A stretch of 64,000 nucleotides of DNA from Pseudomonas libanensis (GCF_001439685.1 NZ_JYLH01000006.1:1-64000), one strand, 5' to 3'; counted from the stretch's first letter, positions 54,739 through 63,642 are shown. Numbers and translations are program-made. The notes: generated from the letters alone by a model not told the origin.

Positions 54739-54751
54739 TAACCTTATGATT
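54739..54751 (-). promoter_or_regulatory. IHF-like site
   Basis: AATCATAAGGTTA fits WATCAANNNNTTR with one mismatch, beside an AT-only stretch (54745-54775). It lies between the sigma-54-type promoter and the CTGCTG repeats, where DNA bending would be needed. Confidence 0.4.
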
Positions 54752-54849
54752 TTAATAATAAAAATATTATATAAGGCTGAATTTTATAACGCTTTCAAGG
54801 AGCGTGAAAACGGCATGCGGAGGATTCAGCAGAAAGTGCGCGCAGGGTG

Positions 54850-54887
54850 CTGCTGGAGCAGCAGGAGAAGTGTTGCCAGGCCAACAC
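54850..54887. promoter_or_regulatory. Two inverted repeats, candidate enhancer sites
   Basis: CTGCTG-GAG-CAGCAG (54850-54864) and GTGTTG-N6-CAACAC (54870-54887) are tandem dyads about 140-175 bp upstream of the receptor promoter. Confidence 0.5.
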
Positions 54888-54911
54888 AGCTGGCACTGAT
54901 CACACATTAAT

Positions 54912-54979
54912 TGTAGGAGCGCGGCTTGCCGGCGATGGCATTTTCACGGCTGCCATCGCCGGCAAGCCGGGCTCCTACA
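54912..54979. repeat. REP pair (type II)
   Basis: TGTAGGAGCGCGGCTTGCCG and its inverted copy ending GGCTCCTACA form a 68-bp doublet between the receptor promoter region and the 3' end of the DszB-like gene. Confidence 0.85.
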
Positions 54980-54991
54980 GGTAGGGTCGGA

Positions 54992-56050
54992 CTAAACAGC
55001 GACGCGCGAAGTGGAACCGATGACTTTTTCCAGCACGCTGAAGTCGATCCAGTCGCGTACATCGAAGCGGCGCGGGATGAAGTTCCAGCGGAACAGGAAG
55101 TCGGTGAAATCCTGCAACGCATCGATCGAGCGCGAGTCCAGCGTGGTCCGCAGTCGACGGTGCGCATCTTCACCATAGGCGGCCGTGACCCAGTATTCAC
55201 TGGTATTGAGTTCTTTGGCGAGAAAACGCCGGGTTTCATCCGGGTTGGCCCAGGCCCATTGCTCGGTGCGCAGCACGGTATCGACGATTTTCACGCTGGC
55301 ATCGAAATGCTCTTGCAGCAGGTTGATATCCACGGTGAGGGTGCGCGGCGTGCCGTTGTTGCTGCGGATCAACGGGTCAGGGTGCGAGCCAGTATCTACT
55401 ACGACATGCAAGCCGAACTCATTGGCCAAGTGCACAGCGTGGGCGCCCTTGAGAAAGATCGCGTCGATATCGCCGCGCAGCAGGCCGATCAGTTCATTGT
55501 TGCGCCGACTGAAGCGGCTGACCCCCAGTCCGATTTCGGGGCCATACACATAGGAGGTCTGGTTATCGCTGTAGGTCCCGCCATAGGGGTAATCCACCAG
55601 TTCCACGTCCGACACGTTCAAGCCTTCAAGTTTGAGTGCGTTTTCCAGGCCACGCAGGGCCTGGGCACGCGTGAAGTCGATCTGTACGTTGGCCCACTTG
55701 GGCAGACCGAAACGGCGGTTTTTCAGGTCGCGTACGCTCTTGACACCGCTCTCTGCGGTGGTGAGGATCAGCTGCACCTCGTCGCTCCACGACAAGCCCA
55801 GCACGCGGGTTTCGACGCCACTGGCGTAGGCCCAGATCGCCGGGATATTGCCACCGTGGCGCACCGAATTCTGCAGGTGATGGTCATAGTGGGCTTCGCG
55901 CACTTCCCGCTCGGTGGATTCGCGCAACGATTGGATATTGGTGCCAAAGGGCAGGAAGGCTTCGGCCAGTCGCCCGGACTGCACCGCGATGCCAAGCCCG
56001 GTGGGGACCGGGCTGTGGGTATACCAGAGAGTATCGAGTGGTTTGCTCAT
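54992..56050 (-). CDS. DszB-like protein, Cys-to-Ser variant
   Basis: This 352-residue protein has the type II periplasmic-binding fold and is collinear with DszB (2'-hydroxybiphenyl-2-sulfinate desulfinase). The N-terminus LDTLWYTHSPVPTGLG aligns with the DszB block that carries the nucleophile Cys27, but position 13 is Ser here. The His and Arg partners remain (His54 in EAHYDH, Arg64 in NSVRHGGNIP). There is no signal peptide, so it is cytoplasmic and cannot be a periplasmic ABC binding protein, although such proteins are often annotated that way. Ser at this site should abolish normal desulfinase chemistry; a binding, regulatory or altered catalytic role is possible. It follows its Cys-containing paralogue by 88 bp. 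Confidence 0.82.
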   Translation of the reverse strand: MSKPLDTLWYTHSPVPTGLGIAVQSGRLAEAFLPFGTNIQSLRESTEREVREAHYDHHLQNSVRHGGNIPAIWAYASGVETRVLGLSWSDEVQLILTTAESGVKSVRDLKNRRFGLPKWANVQIDFTRAQALRGLENALKLEGLNVSDVELVDYPYGGTYSDNQTSYVYGPEIGLGVSRFSRRNNELIGLLRGDIDAIFLKGAHAVHLANEFGLHVVVDTGSHPDPLIRSNNGTPRTLTVDINLLQEHFDASVKIVDTVLRTEQWAWANPDETRRFLAKELNTSEYWVTAAYGEDAHRRLRTTLDSRSIDALQDFTDFLFRWNFIPRRFDVRDWIDFSVLEKVIGSTSRVAV

Positions 56051-56088
56051 AAAATTCTTCGTTCAAATCCATGAAATGTTTGCACATT

Positions 56089-56120
56089 GCAGGAGCCCGG
56101 CTTGCTGGCGATGGCGCCCG
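56089..56120. repeat. REP unit (type II), degenerate
   Basis: GCAGGAGCCCGGCTTGCTGG with a weakly matching other half, between the two DszB-like genes. Confidence 0.55.
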
Positions 56121-56138
56121 TGAATGATGCAGTGATCA

Positions 56139-57212
56139 TTAGGAGGCCATCGCTGGTAACCCAGCTTCTGCAGGGTTGGCGCTCTCGTTGAGCGCTGTGC
56201 TCAACGGCCGTGCATCGATCCATTCACGCACATCGAAGCGCTGTGGAATAAAGCACCAGCGGTGCAAAAAGTTGGTGAAGTCCTGCAGGGCGGCAATCGC
56301 CTGTTCATCCAGCTCGGTACGCAGGCGCAGGTGCGCGTCCTGGCCATAGGCGGCTGTCACCCAATACTCGCTGCTGTTGGTTTCCCGCGCCAGGTAACGG
56401 CGGGTGTCTTCCGGGTGGGTATGGGCCCACTGTTCGGCGCGCAGCACCGCGTCGAGGATGCCAGTGGCCACGTCAAAATGGTTCTCCAGCAGATTCAGGT
56501 CTACCGCCAGCGTGCGTGGGGTGCCGTTGTTGCTGCGGATCAGTGGGTCGGGGTGGGCGCCGGTATCAATCACGATATGCAGGCCGAAATCATGGGCGTG
56601 CTGGGCGGCGCTGGCGCCCTTGAGGAAAATTGCATCCACCTCGCCGCGCAGCAGGCCGATCAGTTCCAGGTTGCGCGCGCTGACCTGGGTGTTAACCGGC
56701 GTGCCGGCCACATTGCGCACGGCGCTGTCACTGAAGGTACCGCCGTAGCGGAAGTTGACAAGCTTCACATCGCCGACTTTCAGGCCTTCCAGCGACAGCG
56801 CGTTTTCCAGGCCGCGCAGGGCCTGGGCGCGGGTGAAGTCGATTTGAACGTCGGCCCAGTCCGGCAAGCCGAAGGTGCGGCCCTTGAGGTCCTTGACGGT
56901 CTTGATGCCGCTGGCCGGGCGGGTCAGGATCAGTTGCACTTCATCCGCCCAGGACAAGCCGATCACCCGGGTTTCGCGGCCTTGGGCACGGGCCCAGATC
57001 GCCGGGATATTGCCGCCATGGCGCACCGAGTTCTGCAAGGTGTGGTCGAAGTGCGACTCGCGCACGGCCTTGTCATTCGATTCGCGCAGGGACTGCACCT
57101 CGGTGCCCAAGGCGCCGACGGTGTCTTGCAACCAGCCCTTTTGTACGGCGATGCCCAGCCCGGTTGGCACGGGACAACGGGTATACCAGAGAGTGTCGAG
57201 GGGTTGTGTCAT
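56139..57212 (-). CDS. DszB-like sulfinate desulfinase candidate
   Basis: This 357-residue protein is close to the upstream-edge paralogues. It keeps all three residues of the DszB active site: Cys13 in WYTRCPVPTG (DszB Cys27), His54 in ESHFDH (DszB His60) and Arg64 in NSVRHGGNIP (DszB Arg70, with the same RxGGxIP spacing). No signal peptide is present, so it works in the cytoplasm. DszB releases sulfite from an aromatic sulfinate; the substrate here is unknown. It begins 20 bp after the SsuD-like monooxygenase gene (GGGGGAG ribosome-binding site), so the monooxygenase product could be handed directly to it. Confidence 0.82.
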   Translation of the reverse strand: MTQPLDTLWYTRCPVPTGLGIAVQKGWLQDTVGALGTEVQSLRESNDKAVRESHFDHTLQNSVRHGGNIPAIWARAQGRETRVIGLSWADEVQLILTRPASGIKTVKDLKGRTFGLPDWADVQIDFTRAQALRGLENALSLEGLKVGDVKLVNFRYGGTFSDSAVRNVAGTPVNTQVSARNLELIGLLRGEVDAIFLKGASAAQHAHDFGLHIVIDTGAHPDPLIRSNNGTPRTLAVDLNLLENHFDVATGILDAVLRAEQWAHTHPEDTRRYLARETNSSEYWVTAAYGQDAHLRLRTELDEQAIAALQDFTNFLHRWCFIPQRFDVREWIDARPLSTALNESANPAEAGLPAMAS

Positions 57213-57232
57213 CAGAGATTCTCCCCCAGCGC

Positions 57233-58384
57233 TCAGGCGCTGGCTTTCAAAGGTTGGATCGCCGGGCGTTGGTGCACCAGCGGCAAGACTTCCTGACCAA
57301 TGCGCAAGGCTTCCTCAAGGTGCGGGTTGCCAGCAAGGATAAAGGTCGAGAAGCCAGCGTCGCGGTATTCCACCAGGCGCTCGGCGATGTTTTCGTGGCT
57401 GCCCACCAGGCCGACGGTGGGTCCCGGCTTGGCCTTGGCGAAACCAGCCCAGAGGTTGGGGCCGATGGTCAGGTCGTCGAAGCGGTCGACGTTCTGGTGA
57501 TAGGCGGTCTGCCGTGCGCCGCCGACTGAATCCGAACCGCTGGTAAAGCCTTTGGCAACCGTACTGGTCTTGCCTTCGAGTTTGTCGAATTGACGTCGCA
57601 GGTCTTTCCAGGCCAGCTCTTCGGTCTCACGGGCGAACAGGTCGACCCGCAGGCCGAAACGTACCGTGCGCCCTTGTTTGTCAGCCAACTCGCGTACGCG
57701 CTCGATATGCGGCTTGAGCTTGTCGATGGGCTCGGCCCAATTCAGGTACACGTCGGCGTGTTTGGCGGCAACGCCCAACGCAGCATCGGAGAATCCGGAG
57801 AAATACACCCCCGGCTTGCGCTCATGACGCAGGCCGGTGGGCAGGGCACCGTTTTCCAGCTGATAGATCGCACCGTCGTAGGAGAATTTTTCGTTCTCCC
57901 ACAGGCCCTGGATGATGTCGAGGAATTCGCCGGTGCGCTTGTAGCGCAGGTCATGTTCGAGGAAATCACCATTGGCGCGTTGGCTCGCGGGGTTACCGCC
58001 GGTGATGATGTTCCACTCCAGGCGGCCACGGCTGAGGTTCTGCAGGATCGCAGCTTGCTGCGCGGCGTAGGCGGGCAGGGTCCAGGTGGCTTGGAAGGCG
58101 ATCAGGAACTTGATGCGCCGGGTTTCGCGGGCCAGCGCTGCAGCGGCGATCCAGGGCTCGGGGCCGGTGGGCAGCAGGGCGCCTTCAAAACCTGCAAGTT
58201 CGGCGGCCTTGGCCACTTGGGCGATGTAGTCGATGTAGGTGAAGTCATCCGGCTCGCCGTTGGGTAATCGCCCCGGGGCGATATTGCCGGGCCGGTAGTC
58301 GGGGTTGCCACGGTTGTGTTTGTCGGTGGTCAGTTGCGGACCGTCGGTGCCCAACGGCAGGCGCCAGAAAAATTCAGTGCTCAT
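57233..58384 (-). CDS. SsuD-like FMNH2-dependent monooxygenase
   Basis: This 383-residue bacterial-luciferase-family enzyme is closest in pattern to alkanesulfonate monooxygenase SsuD. Matching blocks are FFWRLPLGTDGPQL, GFEGALLPTGPEPW, RIKFLIAFQATWTLPAYAAQQAA, GRLEWNIITGGNP, HADVYLNWAEP, VRFGLRVDLFARET, IGPNLWAGF and AGNPHLEEALRIGQEVLPLV. It uses reduced FMN and O2 to break a C-S bond or oxidise sulfur. No flavin reductase gene is in the window. ATG 58384 (MSTEFFW) has AGGAG upstream. It is first in a three-gene unit with two DszB-like genes, behind a sigma-54-type promoter. Confidence 0.9.
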   Translation of the reverse strand: MSTEFFWRLPLGTDGPQLTTDKHNRGNPDYRPGNIAPGRLPNGEPDDFTYIDYIAQVAKAAELAGFEGALLPTGPEPWIAAAALARETRRIKFLIAFQATWTLPAYAAQQAAILQNLSRGRLEWNIITGGNPASQRANGDFLEHDLRYKRTGEFLDIIQGLWENEKFSYDGAIYQLENGALPTGLRHERKPGVYFSGFSDAALGVAAKHADVYLNWAEPIDKLKPHIERVRELADKQGRTVRFGLRVDLFARETEELAWKDLRRQFDKLEGKTSTVAKGFTSGSDSVGGARQTAYHQNVDRFDDLTIGPNLWAGFAKAKPGPTVGLVGSHENIAERLVEYRDAGFSTFILAGNPHLEEALRIGQEVLPLVHQRPAIQPLKASA

Positions 58385-58439
58385 GGGTGCTCCTGATTTG
58401 AGTCGTGCAAGGGGCGCAGACCTAATGCTCAAGGTCTGT

Positions 58440-58454
58440 GCAACGTGCATGCCA
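58440..58454 (-). promoter_or_regulatory. Sigma-54-type promoter, monooxygenase operon
   Basis: TGGCATGCACGTTGC is an almost ideal -24/-12 element with 10 nt between GG and GC, 55 bp before the monooxygenase start. Confidence 0.8.
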
Positions 58455-58504
58455 TGGACGCTTCGGCCAGTGGCTACGGGGGCAACCGCACTTCAGAAGT
58501 AGAG

Positions 58505-58545
58505 GGCTGCTGCTGTAGCAGCAGCCTCCCAGCAACCAATGCTGG
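58505..58545. promoter_or_regulatory. Perfect 22-bp palindrome plus second dyad (candidate enhancer)
   Basis: Arms GGCTGCTGCT and AGCAGCAGCC around a GT centre (58505-58526), then CCAGCA-N5-TGCTGG (58529-58545), 50-90 bp upstream of the sigma-54-type promoter. Confidence 0.6.
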
Positions 58546-58570
58546 ACGCGCAACATAGGCTTTCAGGGGG

Positions 58571-58594
58571 GGCCGGCAAGCCGGCTCCTATAGG
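58571..58594. repeat. REP unit (type II)
   Basis: GGCCGGCAAGCCGGCTCCTA hairpin next to the stop of the ABC exporter gene. Confidence 0.65.
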
Positions 58595-60426
58595 GCGATG
58601 GCGTCAGGTTGATGGGCGCTGCGCAGGTAGGTGTGGTACAGCGCTGCATAGGGCCCGGCCTGTCCGATCAATTGCTGGTGTGGCCCCAGTTCCGCCACTT
58701 GGCCGTGGCGTACGACGGCAATCCGGTCGGCATCCCGAATTGTTGTCAGGCGGTGGGCGATGATGATTGCCGTGCGCCCCTCGCACAGACGTCGCAAGGC
58801 TCGTTGGATACGCCGTTCGGTATGAATATCGACCGCCGACGTCGCCTCATCCAGTACCAGCACCGCCGGGTCCGCCAGGTACGCGCGCACCAGGCACACC
58901 AGTTGCCGCTGGCCATGGCTCAGATGAGCCCCCAGCGGCCCTACTTCAGTGTGGTATTGATGGGGCAGGCGTTCCAGCACTTCATCGGCGCCCAGTTCAC
59001 GGGCAGCGGCGACCAGCGTTGCATCATCGGCATGGGGCGCGGCCAGGCGCAGGTTGGCGAGGATGCTGCCGCTGAACAGCACATTGTCCTGCAACACCAC
59101 GCCCACATGGCGACGCAAGGTGTGTTGCGCCAGGTCGCGCACATTGATGCCGTCGAGTCGCACGGCTCCGGCTTGGACTTCGTAGAAGCGTGTCAGCAGT
59201 TGCACCAAGGTGCTTTTGCCGTGGCCGGACGGACCGACGATCGCCAGCACTTCTCCGGCTGGAATATACAGGTTCAAGCCTTTGATGACGGGCGCCTGAC
59301 CATAACCGAACTCCACTTGGTCAAACTGTACTTCCCCGCGAGCGCGTTCCAATGCGCGGGGGGTGGCGCTGTCGACGATCTGCGGGCGCGTGTCAAGCAA
59401 CAGGAAGATCCGCTGGGCCGACGCCGAACCCGTGGCGTAGCGTTCAAACAGGTCCGAGAGCTCCTGCAATGGCCCCAGGAACAGAAACACGTAGAACAGG
59501 CTTTCTGCCACCTGGCCGACACTGACGTCACCCGCCGCCAACCCATACGCACCCGCCAGCAATAACAGCGCGATGCCTGCTGAACTGAGCAGTGCGGTAA
59601 ACGGTGCAAACCACGACGAGCGCAAACTGCCGCGAATCAGTGCATGGTTGAAATCATCCAGCAGCACGCGATAGCGCTGCAGGTTCGGCGCTTCCTGGGC
59701 GCACTGTTGCAGCAAGCGCGCACCGCTGACACTTTCCACCAAGTGCGCGGTAAAGCGGCTGCGGTTCTCTGCGACCTTGGCCCAGTTGCGCTGGGAAATA
59801 CGCTTGAAGCTCCATGTCGCGAGCACCAGCAATGGCACCGTCGCCACCAGACTGAGGAAGAACCGTGGGTCGATGCGCCAGAGCATCACCGAAGCCAGGC
59901 CGCAGCGCAGCACGGCGCCCAGCAACTCCGGCGGACCCTGGATCACCAGCGGTTCGAGGGCGTCCACATCGCGGTCGACCCGGGAAATGATGCGCCCTGC
60001 ACGGGTCTGGTCGAAGTAGCTCACGCTCAGGTTCTGCACATGGGCAAATACCTGCACGCGCAAGGCATTCAACACGCGGATCGCCGCGCCGCCGGCAACA
60101 AACTGCGAGACCCCGGCCAGCAGGAAACGCGCCAGCCAACTGGTCGCCAGGCCCAGGCCCAGCCATAGCACCAGGTGTTCATCCAGCAACCAGTGATCGG
60201 CTTGCCGGATCAACCCTCGGTCCAGCAGCTCGCGCACAAACCAGGGCCGCAGGAACACGGTGAACACCAGTAGGATCTCAATGCCGATAACAGCCGCAAT
60301 CTGCCGACGGATCGGTCGCAGCAACGGCAGCAAGCGTTTGAACATGCCACGATCAAGGGCCTTTTTCGCCAGCATTTCTTCGATTTCGATATCGCTCAAG
60401 GCTTTGCCTGGCAGCGGGTTAGCCAT
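58588..60426 (-). CDS. ABC exporter half-transporter, catalytic NBD
   Basis: This 612-residue half-transporter has an N-terminal six-helix exporter domain (about 35-330) with the coupling region SYFDQTRAGRIISRVDRDVDAL. The C-terminal NBD has Walker A GPSGHGKST, Q-loop VVLQDNVLF, Walker B VLVLDEATSAVD with the catalytic Glu, and H-loop IIAHRLTTI. Its signature is LSHGQ instead of LSGGQ. It overlaps the end of the preceding half-transporter gene by 8 bp (ATGGCTAA), so the two are translationally coupled and form a heterodimer. It is last in the sfnB-like operon and probably expels a product or analogue of the sulfur substrate. Confidence 0.9.
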   Translation of the reverse strand: MANPLPGKALSDIEIEEMLAKKALDRGMFKRLLPLLRPIRRQIAAVIGIEILLVFTVFLRPWFVRELLDRGLIRQADHWLLDEHLVLWLGLGLATSWLARFLLAGVSQFVAGGAAIRVLNALRVQVFAHVQNLSVSYFDQTRAGRIISRVDRDVDALEPLVIQGPPELLGAVLRCGLASVMLWRIDPRFFLSLVATVPLLVLATWSFKRISQRNWAKVAENRSRFTAHLVESVSGARLLQQCAQEAPNLQRYRVLLDDFNHALIRGSLRSSWFAPFTALLSSAGIALLLLAGAYGLAAGDVSVGQVAESLFYVFLFLGPLQELSDLFERYATGSASAQRIFLLLDTRPQIVDSATPRALERARGEVQFDQVEFGYGQAPVIKGLNLYIPAGEVLAIVGPSGHGKSTLVQLLTRFYEVQAGAVRLDGINVRDLAQHTLRRHVGVVLQDNVLFSGSILANLRLAAPHADDATLVAAARELGADEVLERLPHQYHTEVGPLGAHLSHGQRQLVCLVRAYLADPAVLVLDEATSAVDIHTERRIQRALRRLCEGRTAIIIAHRLTTIRDADRIAVVRHGQVAELGPHQQLIGQAGPYAALYHTYLRSAHQPDAIAL

Positions 60427-62185
60427 GGTCTATCCCCAGCAGGTCGCGGTAGTGCGCATTGGTTGATTGCAGTTCAGCATGGGGGCCTTGGGCGGTGATC
60501 CTGCCTTTGTCCAGCATCAGCACGCGGTCGGCCAGCAGGATGGTCGAGAGCTTGCTGGAGATCACCAGCACCGTGGTGCCGCGCAGGTGTCGCAGGTTGT
60601 GCAGCACCTGGCGCTCGCTGATGGCGTCGAGGGCGCTGGTGGCGTCGTCCAGGCACAGGATGTCGGGTTTGCCGAGCAGCGCGCGGGCCAGGCACAGGCG
60701 TTGGCGCTGGCCGCCGGATAAGGTCACGCCCCTATCGCCGAGAGGGGTTTCAAGGCCCTGGGGCAGGCGCTGCAGGACATCTTCAGCAGCGGCTTGATGC
60801 AACGCTTCGCGCAGTTCTTCGTCAGTGGCATTAGGCGCGGTCAGGCGCAGGTTGGACGCCAGGCTGCCGGCAAACAGGAAACTCTCCTGGGGTACCACAT
60901 GCACCCGCTGACGCAGCGGGCCCAGTTGCAGGTCACGGATGTCCTGCCAGCCGTCGTTGTCCGAACCGAGCAACAGGCGCCCGGCGGTCACATCGCTCAG
61001 GCGTGGCAGCAAGCTGGCGAGCAGGCTCTTACCGGTACCGGTTGCGCCCACTAGCGCGACGATTTCACCCGGCTGCAAGGTCAGCGAACAGCCGTGCAAA
61101 ATGTCGCGGCCACCACCGGGCGCGGTCACGCTGACCTGTTCCAGCTTAAGTCCCAGCGGGCTGGCGGGTAGGGTGGCAGCACCGCTGCGGATCGCGGCCG
61201 GGGCGTCCAGCAGTTGCCAGATGCGTTCGGCACTGGCGCGGGCATCGGCGAAGGTCTGCATTACCCGGCCGATGCCCTCTATACGAAACACCAAGGTGGT
61301 GGCGATCAGCAGCGAAGTGACCAATTCGCCGATTCCCAGTTGACCGGTCGCCACCAGGTGCGCGCCGTATACCAGGATCCACACGTGACCCAGCGCCACT
61401 ACCGCCTGGGGCAGCGGAATACGTGAGCTGGAATAAGCCAGGGCCTGGCGCGCCAACGCAGCAAACACCGCCACCTGATCGGCAAAGCCCTGGATACGCC
61501 GCTGTTCCAGGGCGAACGACTTGATCACCCGTACGCCGCCAATGCCTTCGCTCAGGTCCTGGTTGACCCGGTCATAGGCGCTACCGACCGCGCGATCCAG
61601 GCTCACCAGCTGTTCGGTCTGGCGCACGAAAATCGCCAAGCCGGTCACCGTCAGCAATAGCGGCACCAGCCCCAGCAGCGGGTTGTACCAGCTCAGCAGG
61701 CCAACCGTGGCCAGCACCACCAGCGGTGTCTCTACCAACTGCCGCCAGAAGGTGATCAACGCGTCGCGCACTTTGTCGGCATCACGGGTGGTGCGGGTGA
61801 TCATTTCACCCATGCCGTGCTGCCAGTGATAGCCCAGGTGCAGGCTTTGCACCTGGGCCAGGATGCGTTCGCGCAGGCGCGTCAGCAGTTCCTGGCTGAT
61901 CACCAGCGACAACACGCTGGCGACGTATTGCAGCACGCCACGGCCCAGGGCCACGGCCAGCATCAGGCCCAGCCAGTACCAGCCAAGGCCGGCATCCAGG
62001 CTGCCGTCGCCGAGGCGTACCACTGCACGCCCGGCGCTCACGTCATTGACTGCATGGCCGATCAGCCATTGCTGCCAGACCAGGCCCAGGTTGATGGCCA
62101 CGTACAGCGCCGCCACCAGGGTGAATCGCCAGGGCATTTCCCTATAGATCGCCAGGCTGCGTAGAAGAGGGTGTCGTTCGATCAT
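60419..62185 (-). CDS. ABC exporter half-transporter, degenerate NBD
   Basis: This 588-residue half-transporter has six helices (about 20-310) and an NBD with Walker A GATGTGKS and canonical signature LSGGQRQRLCLARALL. The Walker B reads ILCLDDATSALD, so the catalytic Glu is Asp. The H-loop reads VISSKLSTI, so the switch His is Ser. These losses make its own Walker site non-hydrolytic, while its signature can still complete the partner's site. ATG 62185 (MIERHPLL) has GAG upstream; the 12-codon longer start is less likely. It follows the sfnB-like gene by 57 bp. Confidence 0.9.
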   Translation of the reverse strand: MIERHPLLRSLAIYREMPWRFTLVAALYVAINLGLVWQQWLIGHAVNDVSAGRAVVRLGDGSLDAGLGWYWLGLMLAVALGRGVLQYVASVLSLVISQELLTRLRERILAQVQSLHLGYHWQHGMGEMITRTTRDADKVRDALITFWRQLVETPLVVLATVGLLSWYNPLLGLVPLLLTVTGLAIFVRQTEQLVSLDRAVGSAYDRVNQDLSEGIGGVRVIKSFALEQRRIQGFADQVAVFAALARQALAYSSSRIPLPQAVVALGHVWILVYGAHLVATGQLGIGELVTSLLIATTLVFRIEGIGRVMQTFADARASAERIWQLLDAPAAIRSGAATLPASPLGLKLEQVSVTAPGGGRDILHGCSLTLQPGEIVALVGATGTGKSLLASLLPRLSDVTAGRLLLGSDNDGWQDIRDLQLGPLRQRVHVVPQESFLFAGSLASNLRLTAPNATDEELREALHQAAAEDVLQRLPQGLETPLGDRGVTLSGGQRQRLCLARALLGKPDILCLDDATSALDAISERQVLHNLRHLRGTTVLVISSKLSTILLADRVLMLDKGRITAQGPHAELQSTNAHYRDLLGIDHG

Positions 62186-62242
62186 GAAAAGCTCATTGGC
62201 ATAAACGGCGTATAGGGGCACACATAAAAACCCTGAGGTGAG

Positions 62243-63475
62243 TTATTTGCGTGTAGCGCCCTGGGTTTCCTTGGCGTTGAGGATCGCGGTGTATTCACCG
62301 GGGTCCACGCCATTGAGGTAGTAGTTGCCCACATGGTGCAGGCGCCAGCGGATCGGGTCGTGGGTGGTGTGCACCCGGGCATTGCGCCAGAAGCGGTCGA
62401 GGTTCCATTTGCTCAGCGATGAACTGGCCCCCAGCAGCGAGAAGATATCGCTGGAGATCTTCAGCGAGGCGCTGTCCGAATGGGCACGGGCAGTGGCCAC
62501 CGAAAGGATCAGCTCGTCTTGCAGCTCTTTGTTTTCCGGGTCTTGCTCATGGCGGTCAAATATCCGGGCCGCATCGCGCAGCAGGGATTCAGCGGCGCGC
62601 AGGGCCACGGCGTATTCGCCAATCTGTTTGATGATGTGCGGCTCTTCATTGGCATGGTCTACGCCGCTTTCCACCCAAGGCCGAGCGTTGTGCTTGAGGT
62701 AATCGACGGCCGCCGACAACGCGCCGGCCGCGATACCGGTATCAATGGCCGCGTGAAGGATCTGCGGGAAGGTCAACCCCGTACGCTTCATTGGGCCCTT
62801 GCGGCGTGAAACAAAATCGTCATCCAGCACGATATTGTCGAAGTTCACCGTGCCACTCACCGAGTTGTTCTGGCCGAAGGCGTCCCAGTCGTCCACCAGG
62901 GTCAGGCCTGGCGTGTTGCGGTTGAGCAATACGCCGGCACCGCCGTCTTCGGATGCGGCCGTGAGGGAGATCCATTCGGCCAGGTAAGAGCCCGTGGAGT
63001 AGAACTTGCTGCCATTGAGTATCAGGGCGCCGTCCTCGCGGCGTTCGACGCGGGTCTTGAGGGCGAACTTGTTCTTGCCGCCTACCTCGGCCAGGGCGTT
63101 GCCGAAACGCTTGCCAGCCAGGACATCGCTGACCAGTCGATCGCGTACTGCGTCCGGGTAACCGTTGAAAATCCCGCGCAGCATCACATTGTGGATTTGC
63201 AGCAATTGCCCGACGCCGCCGTCGGCCACCGAAATGATGCGCACGGTTTCGACGATGGTCTGCACCGATGCGCCCAGGCCGCCGAAGGCCTTGGGTACAC
63301 CGATGGCGGTGATGCCGCTTTCGGACAGCAATTGCGCCTGGCGCCAGGGCAGTTGGCCATTTTGCTGGGTGTCGGCGGCAATGCTGGCGATCTCCACGGC
63401 GATTTCTCTGGCGGCGTCGATGGCCTCGGTTTCGCTGTGCAGGTGGCGGGCGGGCGCCTGTTCATACGTTGTCAT
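62243..63475 (-). CDS. SfnB/DszC-like flavin-dependent oxidoreductase
   Basis: This 410-residue protein has the acyl-CoA-dehydrogenase fold of the SfnB/DszC group. Helical N-domain features include SESGITAIGVPKAFGGLGAS and QLLQIHNVMLRGIF. The beta-domain has NGSKFYSTGSYLAEWISLTA, and the C-domain has LLGASSSLSKWNLDRFWRNARVHTTHDPIRWRLHHVGNYYLNG, a conserved C-terminal flavin/substrate motif of this group. SfnB is needed for growth on dimethyl sulfone in P. putida, and DszC oxidises dibenzothiophene with FMNH2. It is therefore predicted to oxygenate an organosulfur compound. It is first in an operon with the ABC exporter, behind a sigma-54-type promoter. Confidence 0.88.
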   Translation of the reverse strand: MTTYEQAPARHLHSETEAIDAAREIAVEIASIAADTQQNGQLPWRQAQLLSESGITAIGVPKAFGGLGASVQTIVETVRIISVADGGVGQLLQIHNVMLRGIFNGYPDAVRDRLVSDVLAGKRFGNALAEVGGKNKFALKTRVERREDGALILNGSKFYSTGSYLAEWISLTAASEDGGAGVLLNRNTPGLTLVDDWDAFGQNNSVSGTVNFDNIVLDDDFVSRRKGPMKRTGLTFPQILHAAIDTGIAAGALSAAVDYLKHNARPWVESGVDHANEEPHIIKQIGEYAVALRAAESLLRDAARIFDRHEQDPENKELQDELILSVATARAHSDSASLKISSDIFSLLGASSSLSKWNLDRFWRNARVHTTHDPIRWRLHHVGNYYLNGVDPGEYTAILNAKETQGATRK

Positions 63476-63533
63476 TCATTCATCCTTTGGTTTGCCCCGT
63501 TCCCCCTATGGTTGTGCGTCATCGTTGACGAAC

Positions 63534-63557
63534 ATCGCCGGCAAGCCGGCTCCTACG
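63534..63557. repeat. REP unit (type II)
   Basis: CATCGCCGGCAAGCCGGCTC followed by CTAC, located between the sfnB-like gene and its promoter. Confidence 0.65.
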
Positions 63558-63583
63558 GGGAGGTTGGTGTTGGGAGGGCTTGA

Positions 63584-63599
63584 GCAAGTTCTGCGCCAA
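63584..63599 (-). promoter_or_regulatory. Sigma-54-type promoter, sfnB-like operon
   Basis: On the minus strand TTGGCGCAGAACTTGC has 10 nt between GG and GC, about 110 bp before the start codon, with a type II REP in the leader. Confidence 0.72.
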
Positions 63600-63642
63600 C
63601 GAGCAAACCCCTGCTGTACGGGGTAGGGGGCGTGCCGGTTTG

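Noticed and set aside
47388..57212. Calling the DszB-like proteins the binding proteins of the ABC importer
   Set aside because: They lack signal peptides and two of the three retain the desulfinase active-site residues.
54926..57296. Long plus-strand frames opposite the DszB-like genes (382 and 344 codons)
   Set aside because: The minus-strand frames have family motifs and ribosome-binding sites; the plus-strand frames have neither.
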